The notes beneath the pieces are model-generated. The model worked only from the letters and a program-made list of their open reading frames with translations, did not search any database and was not told the DNA's origin. Both the position numbers and the translations under genes were made by a program. A stretch of DNA of 64,000 nt, taken from assembly GCF_034366625.1 (NCBI RefSeq), contig NZ_JAXMIH010000030.1, positions 87,863 to 151,862 of the forward strand, in the 5' to 3' direction. This document shows, one piece after another, positions 52,862 to 62,052 of this stretch (its first letter is position 1; every line of letters starts with the position of its first letter). The stretch comes from Prosthecobacter sp. (GTDB lineage: Bacteria; Verrucomicrobiota; Verrucomicrobiia; Verrucomicrobiales; Verrucomicrobiaceae).

Positions 52862-55033
52862 ATGTCCGCCACCCTCCAGATTCCGGTCTCTTCAACGCCA
52901 AAATCCTTTGGCGCTGCGAGTAATCCGCCGAACGCGACAATTGAGGCGCGGCAGACGGCGATTCTCGCCATTCAATCCATCGAGGGACTCGCCCTGCAGC
53001 ACGGCATGCTGCCAGTCACGCTGCTGCGCGAGAGCTGCTCGCCGGATGCTGAGCGCCTGATCCGCAAACTCGGTCGTGTCCCTTATGTGGCTGATCCGTG
53101 GCTGCCGGTCACCACCATCGGCCCGCTGCTGGTCATGGCGCATCACAATCCGCGGGCAGGGGACCTGTGGGGCGTTCCGCCGTTCCTGACGATCCGGGTG
53201 CTCGTCACGCAGGAGCAGTATCAAAACACGCGCAAGGATCTCGTGCAGCGTTTTGGCCAGATGCCGATCTCGCAGTCGAACGCGATGGAGCAGCTTCAGC
53301 CGCCGGTGTTTGCCGACATGGGACTGGAGGGCTCCTTCAACTGGCTGCTCGAGCACTGCCCTTACGAGCCGGCGGAAATCACCAAGCTCAAGGGCTTCTA
53401 CGAGGCGCAGAAGGGCAAGTCTGACACGCTCGGCATCACGCACTTCAATGTGGTGCAACGCAACATGGGCGTCGCCTTGCAGCATCTCATCAGCAACTGC
53501 CGGACACTCGTTTACAGCGCCACCGAAGCGCAGCGCCAGACATTCTTCCCGATCCCGCTGCTGGAACGGCACAACGTCTATCCGCTCTACATCGGTAAGC
53601 ATGTCGTCTTCCTGCTCAGTGAGAGCAGCGACTGTTACGCCTTCGAGGACGAATGGCTCTCCATGGGCAATCCGGCGGTGAAAATCGTCCCCGTGCTGGC
53701 CGATCTGGCGAGCATCCGTGAGGCCATCAACCGTGCCGGCGCCACGTTCGATCCCAGTGCGGTGGCCTCGATGGAGGGGGCGTCGCTCTCAGTCGCCGAC
53801 GATTCCAGTGTCGTCGAAATCTCTCCCGAAGACATGGCGCGGGTCAATCCGCAGAATCCGAATCATGAGCCCGAGCAGCTCGTGCAGTGGGCCTTGTTCA
53901 CCGCCATTCGCTGTCGCGCCTCCGACTTGCATGTGGAGAAGTTCTACAGCTTCACGCGCTTTCGTGCGCGCATGGACGGCACCATGAAAACCATCATGAC
54001 GGCCCCGGAAAGCCAGCTCAACCGCTACGTGGCGCTGCTGAAAAACTACGCAGGCATGAACCAGAACCGCCAGGAATGTCAGGACGGCCGCATGGCGCTT
54101 TCGATAGGCCGTCGCCGTGTCGATGTCCGTGTCGCCGCCATCCCGACGCGGCGTGAGTTCCAGAAAGTCATCATGCGCTTCCTTGACAAGCAGGACGGGG
54201 TGAAGCGCCTCTCGGACTTCAACCTCTCCCAGCGCCAGATCGACATCCTAACCCGCACGATGCAGCGTGATCAGGGCCTCGTTCTCGTCACCGGCCCCAC
54301 CGGTTCCGGCAAGACCACGACGCTCTATGCGCTGCTCAACAGCGTGAACGATGAAGGCGTCAACATCCAGACCATCGAAGACCCCATCGAATACGAGATC
54401 GAGGGCATCAACCAAACGCAGACCAACAACGCACGCGGACTCGATTTCGCCAACGGTCTCCGTTCCCTGCTGCGTGCCGACCCGGACATCATTCTGATTG
54501 GTGAATCACGCGATGCGGAAACCGCCGGCGCTGCGGTGAATGCCTCGCTCACCGGCCACTTGGTGCTCACCACCCTGCACGCGAACGACTCGCTGCGTGC
54601 TGTTTCGCGACTGTTGTCCATGGGCGTCGAAAAATACCTCCTCGCCGACTCCCTCGCCCTCAGCCAGGCGCAGCGCCTGTCCCGCCGTCTGTGCAGCTAC
54701 TGCAAGCAGCCCATGCAGGCACCGCAGGATGTGCAGGACCTGATGGCCAAGCAGGCCGTCATCACCCAGCCGCTCACCACCCCGATCTACAACGCCCGTG
54801 GCTGCGATGAGTGTCATGGCACCGGCTATGCCGGTCGCGTGGCCCTCATGGAGCTCTGTGAGGTGAACAACGAGCTGCGGGATCTGGTGGAAGAAGGCGC
54901 GCCACTCAGCGCCATGCGCGCCGCCGCCTTCAAGAACGGCTTCCGTTCCCTCTACCAGGAGGGCCTGCAGCAGGTCATTGGCGGCCACACCTCGCTCGAT
55001 GAGATCAAATGCCTCAGCTACACAGCCATGTGA
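52862..55033 (+). CDS. PilB/GspE-type secretion ATPase
   Basis: 723 residues. The first 330 residues are an N-terminal region with two divergent GspE-N-like parts (RLIRKLGRVPYVADPWLPVT and later YPLYIGKHVVFLL). The ATPase core follows with Walker A TGPTGSGKTTTLY (K484), the Asp box QTIEDPIEYEIEG, Walker B DPDIILIGESRDAET and the His box LVLTTLHANDS. Four cysteines (CSYC and CDEC) match the zinc site of PilB/GspE. It should drive pilin assembly. No GspF/PilC platform protein is adjacent, so one must be shared, perhaps with the gspF at 3025-4251. Confidence 0.9.
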   Translation: MSATLQIPVSSTPKSFGAASNPPNATIEARQTAILAIQSIEGLALQHGMLPVTLLRESCSPDAERLIRKLGRVPYVADPWLPVTTIGPLLVMAHHNPRAGDLWGVPPFLTIRVLVTQEQYQNTRKDLVQRFGQMPISQSNAMEQLQPPVFADMGLEGSFNWLLEHCPYEPAEITKLKGFYEAQKGKSDTLGITHFNVVQRNMGVALQHLISNCRTLVYSATEAQRQTFFPIPLLERHNVYPLYIGKHVVFLLSESSDCYAFEDEWLSMGNPAVKIVPVLADLASIREAINRAGATFDPSAVASMEGASLSVADDSSVVEISPEDMARVNPQNPNHEPEQLVQWALFTAIRCRASDLHVEKFYSFTRFRARMDGTMKTIMTAPESQLNRYVALLKNYAGMNQNRQECQDGRMALSIGRRRVDVRVAAIPTRREFQKVIMRFLDKQDGVKRLSDFNLSQRQIDILTRTMQRDQGLVLVTGPTGSGKTTTLYALLNSVNDEGVNIQTIEDPIEYEIEGINQTQTNNARGLDFANGLRSLLRADPDIILIGESRDAETAGAAVNASLTGHLVLTTLHANDSLRAVSRLLSMGVEKYLLADSLALSQAQRLSRRLCSYCKQPMQAPQDVQDLMAKQAVITQPLTTPIYNARGCDECHGTGYAGRVALMELCEVNNELRDLVEEGAPLSAMRAAAFKNGFRSLYQEGLQQVIGGHTSLDEIKCLSYTAM

Positions 55034-55072
55034 TGCGCCTGAAATTTTCAATTATTCCACCCTTCGCAAGCC

Positions 55073-55549
55073 ATGTCACAATCCACCCAGCTCCTCCCTC
55101 GTGAATTCGCCGCGCGCGCCGTCGCCCGCGTGCTGATCGTTGATGATGAACCGCACGTTCTTGCCGTGGGCAAGGCCGTGCTGGAAGCCCACGGTTTTGA
55201 GGCCGTGGCCTCGCGCAGCGGGGAGGAAGCGCTCGAGCTCGTGCGTAAAGGCGTCGAGGAGGGGCAGCGCTTCAGCGTGGCAATCCTGGACATCACCATG
55301 CCTGAGGGGGCCTCCGGCTTTGAAGTGCTCGAATGGCTGCGCGCCTGCGATCCGCGCCTGCCCGTCATCGCCTGCAGCGGTTACTTTCAGGAGGATGTGA
55401 AGGATCTCTGCCAGGCTATCGGTTTCGTCGATGTACTGCACAAGCCCTTCAATCTCGAAAGCCTCTGCCTCGCCGTGCGCCGCGCCATGGTTCAGGACAT
55501 CGAGGCAGTCGGGGTCGTCTCCACTCTGCAGCCTGGAACTGCGTCATGA
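55073..55549 (+). CDS. Single-domain response regulator (CheY-like receiver)
   Basis: 158 residues. Acidic pocket in VLIVDDEPHVL (Asp24-Asp25), phospho-acceptor D73 in AILDITMPEG, the conserved Ser in VIACSGYFQED and K124 in LHKPFN. No output domain follows the receiver. The stop overlaps the hybrid kinase start as ATGA, so the two proteins are made together and it is likely a substrate or modulator of the kinase. Position suggests control of the pilin-ATPase system. Confidence 0.9.
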   Translation: MSQSTQLLPREFAARAVARVLIVDDEPHVLAVGKAVLEAHGFEAVASRSGEEALELVRKGVEEGQRFSVAILDITMPEGASGFEVLEWLRACDPRLPVIACSGYFQEDVKDLCQAIGFVDVLHKPFNLESLCLAVRRAMVQDIEAVGVVSTLQPGTAS

Positions 55550-58326
55550 GGTTCAATTTCCAGATCGCCAATCGCTTCACCCTGCTGGGCATGTTTGCCG
55601 TCCTGGTCGGTGCGGGGGCGACTGCGTCCGGATTCCTCTGGCAGGAGTTCATCACCCTGCGCTTCGTGCAGAGCTCCTACCTCGGCGCGGTCGTGCTTGC
55701 CGGGCAGATGGAGTTGAACCGTCAGGCGCTCACCGAGCCGGAGATCACCGGCGTGGCACCCTTGAACTGGGAGAATGAAACCCGCATGCGCATGCGCCTG
55801 CAGACGGTGGACATCCCGCCTGCGCTACAAAATCTCGGCTTGCAGGTCGAGGTCGTCGCGCCTCGTCAGGCTGCCGCCGGAGCAGGGGGGCTGCCCGTGG
55901 CGAAATCCCCGCCCATCGCCATCCTGCCCATCTGCCAGAAGTGCATCATTGAGGAGCCCTCCCCGGCTCACATGGATAATCTCATCTACCGCGTCATGGC
56001 GGGCAGCTCCCTCGTGATGGATGACACCAGCGACAGCCGGTCTCTGGAGATCAACGGGGCCGACCACTGGCTCATCAGCGCCGCCCCGCTTTACAGCCGT
56101 GACGGCCATGTCGCCGGTGCGTTCATCGCCCGCCAGCCGCTGGTGCAGTTGCGCCATCTGCTCAACACCCAGCGCCTCATGGTGCCCATTCTCGGCGGCT
56201 GTGCCGGTCTCGCCCTCGCGGTGTTCAGCTTCTACATCATTGGCACGCGCATCACCCGGAAAACACGCGCCCTCGTGGAGGCCTTCCGCGCCATGCGCTC
56301 CGGTAATCTCAACATCCGCGTCCCCGCCCGTGGCCGCGACGATCTCGACCTTGTTCAGGAGGAGTTTAATGCGATGATCACCCACGTACAGGAGGAGGAT
56401 CATCGCAAGCATGCCCTCCTCATCGAGTACGAGGCCGCCAAGCGCCAGGCCGAGACCGCCACCGCCGCCAAGGGCAACTTCCTCGCCAACATGAGCCACG
56501 AAATCCGCACGCCGATGAATGGCATCATCGGCACCACCAGCCTGCTCATCGAGATGGGTCTCGATGACGAGCAGGAGGAACTCGTGCGCATGATCCGCTC
56601 CAGCGGCGAGTCCCTCCTCCATGTCATCAATGACATCCTCGACTTCTCCAAGCTCGAGTCTGCCAAGATGGACATCGAAAAACTGCCCTTGGACATCGAA
56701 AAACTTCTCAGCGAGACCACCGATGTCTTCTCCCACAAGGCCGCCGAGAGAAACATCGAGCTCAACGTCCACATCGACACCGCCCTGCCGCGCAAGGTCA
56801 TGGGCGACTTCCAGCGCATCAAGCAGATCCTCGTCAACCTCGTCGGCAACGCCATCAAGTTCACCGAACGCGGCGAGATCCTCATCCTCGTCCGTCAGGT
56901 CTCCCGCCAGACCCCGCAGGGCGACCAGACCCTCCTCCATTTCTCCGTGCGCGACACCGGTATCGGCATCCCGGCGGAAAAAATCGGCCAGCTCTTCCAG
57001 GCCTTCAACCAGGCCGACACCTCCACCACCCGCAAGTATGGCGGCACCGGCCTCGGCCTCGCCATCTCCAAAAAACTCGTCAAACTCATGCACGGTGAGA
57101 TCAGCGTCGTCAGCGAGGAAGGGAAGGGCTCCGACTTCTTCTTCGAGGTGCCGCTCGTCGTCGCCCCCGATGATGAATCGCGCGAGGAGGAGATCGCCTG
57201 GATGGATGTCGTCAAAAGCCGCCCCGTCACCGTGTACAGCGCGCATCCCACCACCCTCCAGGTGCTCAATCAGTCGCTCCAGCAGTGGGGCATGACCGTG
57301 AACATCCTGCGCGAACGCTCCCTGGAGGAACTCGGCCACGTCCTGGAGGAGGCCGGACTCTTCATCCTCGATGTCTCACGCTTGCGCCATGAGGAGGCCC
57401 TGCCGCTGCTGAATGCCGCCGCCGTCCGCGGCACCGCCATCATCACCATCATGCCCATCACCAGCGCGAAGCTCGACCGCGAGCGCTGCGCCCCGCCCCC
57501 GGGCAGCCGCCACAGCCGCCTCTCCAAGCCCCTCAAGCGGCGCGAGTTGCTGCGCACCATGGCCGAGCTCTACCGCATGCCGCGGCGTGTCATCACCACG
57601 CCCGTCGCCATGGCTCACGTCCCCGCCATCGCTCCCATGCTCACACCGCCCGGTATGCCCGTCCTGCGTCCCGCCAGCACCCCCATGCTGCATCAAATGC
57701 AGCCGCCCCAGATGCAGGTTCCCCCCCAGACCTTCTTCCAGCCCCTGGCCGCCAGCTTTGCCACGCCCTCCGTCCTCGACACGCCCGCTCCTCCGGCCAT
57801 CTTCATGTCCGATCAAGGTGCCGCACGTTCCGCTGCTGGCGGTCACGATGCGCAGGTCTCCAGCTCCACCAACCGCGCCATCGCCAAGGTCGCCAAAGCC
57901 GAGGTCGATAACTTCGCCAGCCAAAACCCCGCGCGCATCCTCCTCGTCGAGGATCAGCCCTTGAATCAGAAGATCGCCACCATGCTCCTCCAGCGTCTCG
58001 GCTACGCCAAGATGGACATCGCCAACAACGGCGAGGAGGCCGTCAGCATGGTCGCCCAGAACAGCTACGACATCGTCTTCATGGATCTCCAGATGCCCGT
58101 CATGGGCGGTGTCGAGGCCACCCGCCGCATCCGTGGCAATTTCCAGCTCAAGCACCAGCCCGCCATCATCGCCATGACCGGCCACGCCCTCACCGGCGTC
58201 AAGGAGGAGTGCCGCGAGTGTGGCATGAACGCCTTCCTCACCAAGCCTGTCTCCCTCGACGACTTCCGCCGCGTCATCCCGCCCGCCCTCGCCGTCGAAG
58301 CCTCGCAGATCCCCATGAGCTTCTAA
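55546..58326 (+). CDS. Hybrid histidine kinase
   Basis: 926 residues from the ATG at 55546. Order: TM1 (LLGMFAVLVGAGATASGFLW), a periplasmic sensor (about 31-215) with ILPICQKCIIEEPSPAHMDN, TM2 (ILGGCAGLALAVFSFYIIGT), HAMP (about 240-295), HisKA with the phospho-His in FLANMSHEIRTPMNGI (H318), HATPase (N435 in NLVGNAIKF, DTGIGIPAEKIG, GGTGLGLAISKKL), a degenerate receiver (FILDVSRLR, LSKPLKRRELL), a Pro-rich linker, and a C-terminal receiver with the acceptor D847 in VFMDLQMPVMGG. The sensed signal is unknown. The neighbouring receiver suggests a phosphorelay. Confidence 0.93.
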   Translation: MRFNFQIANRFTLLGMFAVLVGAGATASGFLWQEFITLRFVQSSYLGAVVLAGQMELNRQALTEPEITGVAPLNWENETRMRMRLQTVDIPPALQNLGLQVEVVAPRQAAAGAGGLPVAKSPPIAILPICQKCIIEEPSPAHMDNLIYRVMAGSSLVMDDTSDSRSLEINGADHWLISAAPLYSRDGHVAGAFIARQPLVQLRHLLNTQRLMVPILGGCAGLALAVFSFYIIGTRITRKTRALVEAFRAMRSGNLNIRVPARGRDDLDLVQEEFNAMITHVQEEDHRKHALLIEYEAAKRQAETATAAKGNFLANMSHEIRTPMNGIIGTTSLLIEMGLDDEQEELVRMIRSSGESLLHVINDILDFSKLESAKMDIEKLPLDIEKLLSETTDVFSHKAAERNIELNVHIDTALPRKVMGDFQRIKQILVNLVGNAIKFTERGEILILVRQVSRQTPQGDQTLLHFSVRDTGIGIPAEKIGQLFQAFNQADTSTTRKYGGTGLGLAISKKLVKLMHGEISVVSEEGKGSDFFFEVPLVVAPDDESREEEIAWMDVVKSRPVTVYSAHPTTLQVLNQSLQQWGMTVNILRERSLEELGHVLEEAGLFILDVSRLRHEEALPLLNAAAVRGTAIITIMPITSAKLDRERCAPPPGSRHSRLSKPLKRRELLRTMAELYRMPRRVITTPVAMAHVPAIAPMLTPPGMPVLRPASTPMLHQMQPPQMQVPPQTFFQPLAASFATPSVLDTPAPPAIFMSDQGAARSAAGGHDAQVSSSTNRAIAKVAKAEVDNFASQNPARILLVEDQPLNQKIATMLLQRLGYAKMDIANNGEEAVSMVAQNSYDIVFMDLQMPVMGGVEATRRIRGNFQLKHQPAIIAMTGHALTGVKEECRECGMNAFLTKPVSLDDFRRVIPPALAVEASQIPMSF

Positions 58327-58330
58327 CGTG

Positions 58331-58366
58331 CGGAGGGCAGACTTCCCCATGTGTCTGCGTAGTCGG
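58331..58366. repeat. Dispersed intergenic element (copy B)
   Basis: Reverse-oriented counterpart of 44951-44993: it carries CGGAGGGCAGACTTCC and TGTCTGCGTAGTCGG, in the same order as the complement of copy A. It begins 4 bases after the kinase stop and merges into a hairpin. Confidence 0.55.
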
Positions 58367-58387
58367 CAACGCCGCCGGAGCGTTGCC
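58365..58387 (+). terminator. Possible terminator hairpin after the hybrid kinase
   Basis: GGCAACGC (58365-58372) pairs fully with GCGTTGCC (58380-58387) across a 7-base loop. A weak T-run follows (TCTCC), so it may be a partial terminator or a repeat hairpin. Confidence 0.45.
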
Positions 58388-58459
58388 TCTCCATGCCTGT
58401 TCAATGTAACGCTCTCTGCGTTCACTTGCCGTCCGGGCATTCCTCGCCAAAGATCGGGC

Positions 58460-59140
58460 ATGCGTCGCCCTTGGATCAAAATCGAAACCGCCACGCCGGA
58501 CAAACCGGAGATCTGCGCCATCGCCACCACCCTCCGCATGGACGCCGACGCCGTGCTCGGCAAACTCGTCCGCCTCTGGTCTTGGGTGGAGGTGAATCGC
58601 GCCCCGGCAAACGATTTGGGCGTTACCAAAGAGTTCATCGACAAGCTCGTCGGCCGCAAAGGCTTCGCCGCCGCCCTTGTGGTCTGCGGCTGGCTCGTGG
58701 AAGGGGACGGAAAGCTCGGTTTGAAGAACCTCGACCGCCACAATGGCGGTCTCGCCAAGGTCCGCGCCCTCACTGCCCAGCGCGTCGCCGTGCATCGGAA
58801 ACGCAAGCTGGCGCGTCAGGTGGAAATCGTTGCTAAAGCGTTACGTTATGAGCCGGTGTTAACGCCCAAAGAGTCTCCCGTGAAAAACGTTGAAACACAG
58901 AATAAACCACTGGAGACCAGTCAAAATATCATGCATGAATTGCAGGCCTTCGACGCTGACGATGTAACGCATTTTGAAACGCTTCCAGTCACCGCCGACT
59001 CCCCGGAATTCACCCCGCCGGAACCGGCTATGGGTGCCGCTCCTGTGATCGAAGAGGAGATGACGCACGACGACAACGCTCCCCGCAAACGCCGCTCACG
59101 CACCCAGGGCGATTCCCCCGATCAGCCTCTGCTTTTCTGA
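58460..59140 (+). CDS. Phage/primosomal replication-like protein (DnaD/DnaT-type N-terminal domain), orphan
   Basis: 226 residues from MRRPWIKIETATPDKPEICA. The first 110 residues look like the winged-helix N-terminus of replication proteins of prophages (WIKIETATPDKPE, DADAVLGKLVRLWSWVEVNR, FAAALVVCGWLVEGDGKLG, KNLDRHNGGLAKVRALTAQR). The C-terminal half is hydrophilic and probably disordered. I cannot name a family. It stands alone between a kinase and a large sulfotransferase fusion with no other phage gene nearby, so it may be a domesticated fragment. Confidence 0.6.
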   Translation: MRRPWIKIETATPDKPEICAIATTLRMDADAVLGKLVRLWSWVEVNRAPANDLGVTKEFIDKLVGRKGFAAALVVCGWLVEGDGKLGLKNLDRHNGGLAKVRALTAQRVAVHRKRKLARQVEIVAKALRYEPVLTPKESPVKNVETQNKPLETSQNIMHELQAFDADDVTHFETLPVTADSPEFTPPEPAMGAAPVIEEEMTHDDNAPRKRRSRTQGDSPDQPLLF

Positions 59141-59193
59141 GTTTTTGTGACGTAAATGTAACGATTTAAGCGTGATGATTCCTGCCCTGGCGT

Positions 59194-61902
59194 TCAGATG
59201 CTGCGCTGACGATGAAGCTGTGGGTTCACAACGGCAGGCATCGCCTGATGTCGTGGCAGGCGGCCTTCACCGAGGAAATCGGCGATGAGCGCGGCTCCGA
59301 CTTGAGGATCGCGGACGAGGGCGGGGTAATCGACTTCCAGCAGGCTCACGCGCGTGTGTTTGCGCAGGACGACAAGTATGTCGAGCGCGTGCTTTTGCTG
59401 CGCGGTTTCGAGATGCGCGCGCTCGGTCTTGGGATTCGTGCCTTTGTGCTCGAGCATCTGCCACTGGCTGGCGACGACCTCCTGCACGGGACGCGTCATG
59501 AAAATGATCTTGTACTTGTGCTTCGGCGGCAGGTTCGGCAGCAGGGCGCTGATGACCTTGGTGGCCTTGCCGTGGGCCTGCTCGATGAGCAACGGGCGTT
59601 TGGGCAGGTTCTTGATGTCCTCCCACTCCCAGTAGCCTTCGGGATTGTCGATGTCGGCCTCGCGTTTGCCATCGTGCATGAGTTCCATGCCGCCAGCGCG
59701 GAGCATCTGCATCATGAGGCTGGTGCCGCTGCGGGGCAGGCCGCTGACGAGCACGAACTCCTGGTCCGCAGGCATGTCGCTCTTGCTGGCGGCTGCGCGT
59801 TCGCGCTTTTCTTCAAGACGGCGTTTTCCTTCAGCCGCGAGAGCGGGCACGCGGGCGGCGCTCTCGCGGCGGACGCGCTCGGTGCGCTCCTGCTCGGCCT
59901 TGCGGTGCTCGCTGCGGAGCAGTTTGAGTTTCAAGAGGGCTCCTTCGGCGGCTTCCGTGTTTCCTTGGCCGCGCAACGCCGTAGCGAGGTAATGCCACGC
60001 GGGGTAAAAATGCGGCGCGAGCTGTGTGGCGAGGCTGAGGGCCTGAGAGGCGGCGTTCCACTGCTTCAGCGTGACCAAGGCGACGCCGAGGAGGAAATGG
60101 CCGCGCGGATTGCCGTACTGGAAGCCGGTGGCCGCCAGCGCGTAATCGACAGCGTCTTCCGGCTGATCGAGATGCAGTGCGGAGCGCGCGAGGCCGATGT
60201 GGGCCAGCGCATTGTGCGGATCGACCTCCAGCGTGGTGTGGCAGGTCTGCTGGCAGTCCTCCCAGCGGTGCAGTTTGAGCAGCGCCTCAATGCGCAGGCT
60301 CAGGTAGGCGAGATCACGCGGACGCTCTGCGGCGATGATGGCAAGGTGCTCCAGTGCTTGCGCGGGCTGCTTGCGCTCGATGGCGATGTTGGCGCGGATC
60401 ATGTGCGCGGCGGTTTTGTCGCCGAAACCTGCCAGGATGGCCGCGACAGTCTGTTCTGCCTCGTTCAACAAGCCGAGGCGCAGGTAGCAGCGGGCGAGCA
60501 CCTGGGCGTAATCGAGCCGCTCGGGATAGCGATGATAAATGTCCTCCAGCATCGGCAGGGCCTGCTCGTGGCGGCCGGTGTCCATGCAGGCGCGGGCCAT
60601 GTTCCAGGTGTTTTCGCGATTCGTTTCCTCAGCGGCTTCGCCGGGGTCGTCGGAGATCTCGTTGATGTAGCCGAGATCGACGAACTGCTGCAGCAGCGCC
60701 TTGTTGTCGGCGTCGGTGAGCTGGGATGCTTGAGAGGGATGGGGCTTGGAGGCGCTTTCCCAGGTCGGAATCGTCTTCACGTCCGGGGCTTCTTCAAACG
60801 CCTCACGCAGCACGCGGCCTTCCATGTCCTGGCCGACGGGGAGATCGAAGTAGCTCAGGATCGTCGGTGTTACGTCGAGCAGACGGGCACCGTAGATCAG
60901 CGCGTCCTGTTTGAAGCCCGGCCCGGCGGCGGCAAAGATGCCCTGGGGGCGATGCCACACGGTGATGCCGGCGGGAACACGCGGCGTGAAGGTGGGCCGC
61001 AGGTGATCGCTGTGGAAGCCGTGGTCGCTGACCAGCATGAGCGCGGTGTCAGGACCGGCGATCTGCATCAGGCGGGCCAGCAGCAGGTCGTGAAAGCGGT
61101 AAGCGCTGTTCACCACGTCCTTGTAAAGCGCGAAGTCAGCATCCGGCGCGCCCGGCATCTGCGGCGGGTGAAAGGGCATGAACTCGTGGCAGATCTCGTC
61201 GATGGCGCGGTAATAGATGGCCGTGAAGTCCCAGTCGGGCCGGTTTTCCATCAGCCAGCACGCGGCAGAGTGGACGCTGCTGGCTTCCGCGAGCCGTTCC
61301 GCGAGATGCCAGAGGCGTTTGTCCTTGGCTTGATCAATCGACGGCGCATCCGGCACGAACAAGCGCAGGACTTCATCAGGATCGATGTCCCAGGGGCTCA
61401 CGCGGCGCTCGTTGAGATGCTCGGCGAGGTCTTCCGGCCAGTAAGTGCCCGGCGCGGGCTTGGGCCAGTCTTCCGGCGCGTCTTCCTGGTGCTTGAAGCT
61501 GTTGTACAAGTTCGAGACGATGCAGCCCTGCGGATGCTGCTCTCCCTGCGTGGCGAACCAGCTCACCACATGGGATTTGAGTCCGCGCTCGCCCAGCATC
61601 TCCCACACCGTCTTGCAACGACGTGTCGCTGCCGAGACCGGCACCACTTGGCCTGCCTCATTCACCTCCGTAAAACCCGGCACGCCATGATGATACGCAT
61701 GCTTCCCGGTGGCGATGCTCGTCCAGAGCATCGGCGAGAGCTGCGGGTCCAGCGTGGTCAGATTGCCCGAGGTGCCTTGTTCGAGCAGGCGCTGCAGCGC
61801 AGGCATCTGCCCGGCATCGACCAGCGGCTGGATGATCTTCCAGTCCGCGCTGTCCCAGCCGACAAGGAGGAGTTTGGGTTTGGGGTGTGAGGTTTCAGGC
61901 AT
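59194..61902 (-). CDS. Phosphodiesterase/alkaline phosphatase-TPR-sulfotransferase fusion
   Basis: 902 residues from MPETSHPKPKLLLVGWDSAD (61902). Residues about 9-380 are a type I phosphodiesterase/phosphoglycerate mutase-like domain: LLLVGWDSADWKIIQPLVDA, MLWTSIATGKHAYHHGVPGF, LVSDHGFHSDHLR. Residues about 415-640 are TPR repeats (YPERLDYAQVLARCYLRLGL). The last 220 residues are a sulfotransferase with the PAPS-binding loop in VLVSGLPRSGTSLMMQM and the second site IFMTRPVQEVVASQWQMLEH. The combination might remove and transfer sulfate or phosphate groups on glycans or lipids. No signal peptide is seen, so it seems cytoplasmic. Confidence 0.83.
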   Translation of the reverse strand: MPETSHPKPKLLLVGWDSADWKIIQPLVDAGQMPALQRLLEQGTSGNLTTLDPQLSPMLWTSIATGKHAYHHGVPGFTEVNEAGQVVPVSAATRRCKTVWEMLGERGLKSHVVSWFATQGEQHPQGCIVSNLYNSFKHQEDAPEDWPKPAPGTYWPEDLAEHLNERRVSPWDIDPDEVLRLFVPDAPSIDQAKDKRLWHLAERLAEASSVHSAACWLMENRPDWDFTAIYYRAIDEICHEFMPFHPPQMPGAPDADFALYKDVVNSAYRFHDLLLARLMQIAGPDTALMLVSDHGFHSDHLRPTFTPRVPAGITVWHRPQGIFAAAGPGFKQDALIYGARLLDVTPTILSYFDLPVGQDMEGRVLREAFEEAPDVKTIPTWESASKPHPSQASQLTDADNKALLQQFVDLGYINEISDDPGEAAEETNRENTWNMARACMDTGRHEQALPMLEDIYHRYPERLDYAQVLARCYLRLGLLNEAEQTVAAILAGFGDKTAAHMIRANIAIERKQPAQALEHLAIIAAERPRDLAYLSLRIEALLKLHRWEDCQQTCHTTLEVDPHNALAHIGLARSALHLDQPEDAVDYALAATGFQYGNPRGHFLLGVALVTLKQWNAASQALSLATQLAPHFYPAWHYLATALRGQGNTEAAEGALLKLKLLRSEHRKAEQERTERVRRESAARVPALAAEGKRRLEEKRERAAASKSDMPADQEFVLVSGLPRSGTSLMMQMLRAGGMELMHDGKREADIDNPEGYWEWEDIKNLPKRPLLIEQAHGKATKVISALLPNLPPKHKYKIIFMTRPVQEVVASQWQMLEHKGTNPKTERAHLETAQQKHALDILVVLRKHTRVSLLEVDYPALVRDPQVGAALIADFLGEGRLPRHQAMPAVVNPQLHRQRSI

Positions 61903-61918
61903 GGAAAGAAAAATGATT

Positions 61919-62002
61919 TTAACCACAGAGTCACGATGGACACAGAGATTTCTGATCAGGAGCTTTTTTCAGACCTCTGTGTTCATCGTGCATCTGTGGT
62001 GA
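61919..62002. repeat. Long imperfect palindrome (copy 1 of 2)
   Basis: The left arm, with AACCACAGAGTCACGATGG and ACACAGAG, pairs with CTCTGTGTTCATCGTGCATC and TGTGGT at the right, around a centre near 61962. A related palindrome lies at 63639-63735. The sites flank the PEP-CTERM zone. Both occur downstream of PEP-CTERM-tail terminators on the minus strand. Confidence 0.8.
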
Positions 62003-62024
62003 AGTTCTTCCGGGTCTAGGTCAT

Positions 62025-62052
62025 AAAAAAGTGCGGACACTGCTGCCCGCAC
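62025..62052 (-). terminator. Terminator of a lost PEP-CTERM gene copy
   Basis: On the minus strand GTGCGG pairs with CCGCAC (62047-62052 with 62031-62036), followed by six T (complement of 62025-62030). It is the same terminator as at 63758-63785 and lies after the remnant tail at 62090-62126 and the toxin gene. Confidence 0.75.

Noticed and set aside
59212..61890. 892-codon plus-strand frame over the phosphodiesterase-TPR-sulfotransferase gene
   Set aside because: Low-complexity antisense frame rich in Arg, Gly and Glu; all motifs lie on the minus strand.
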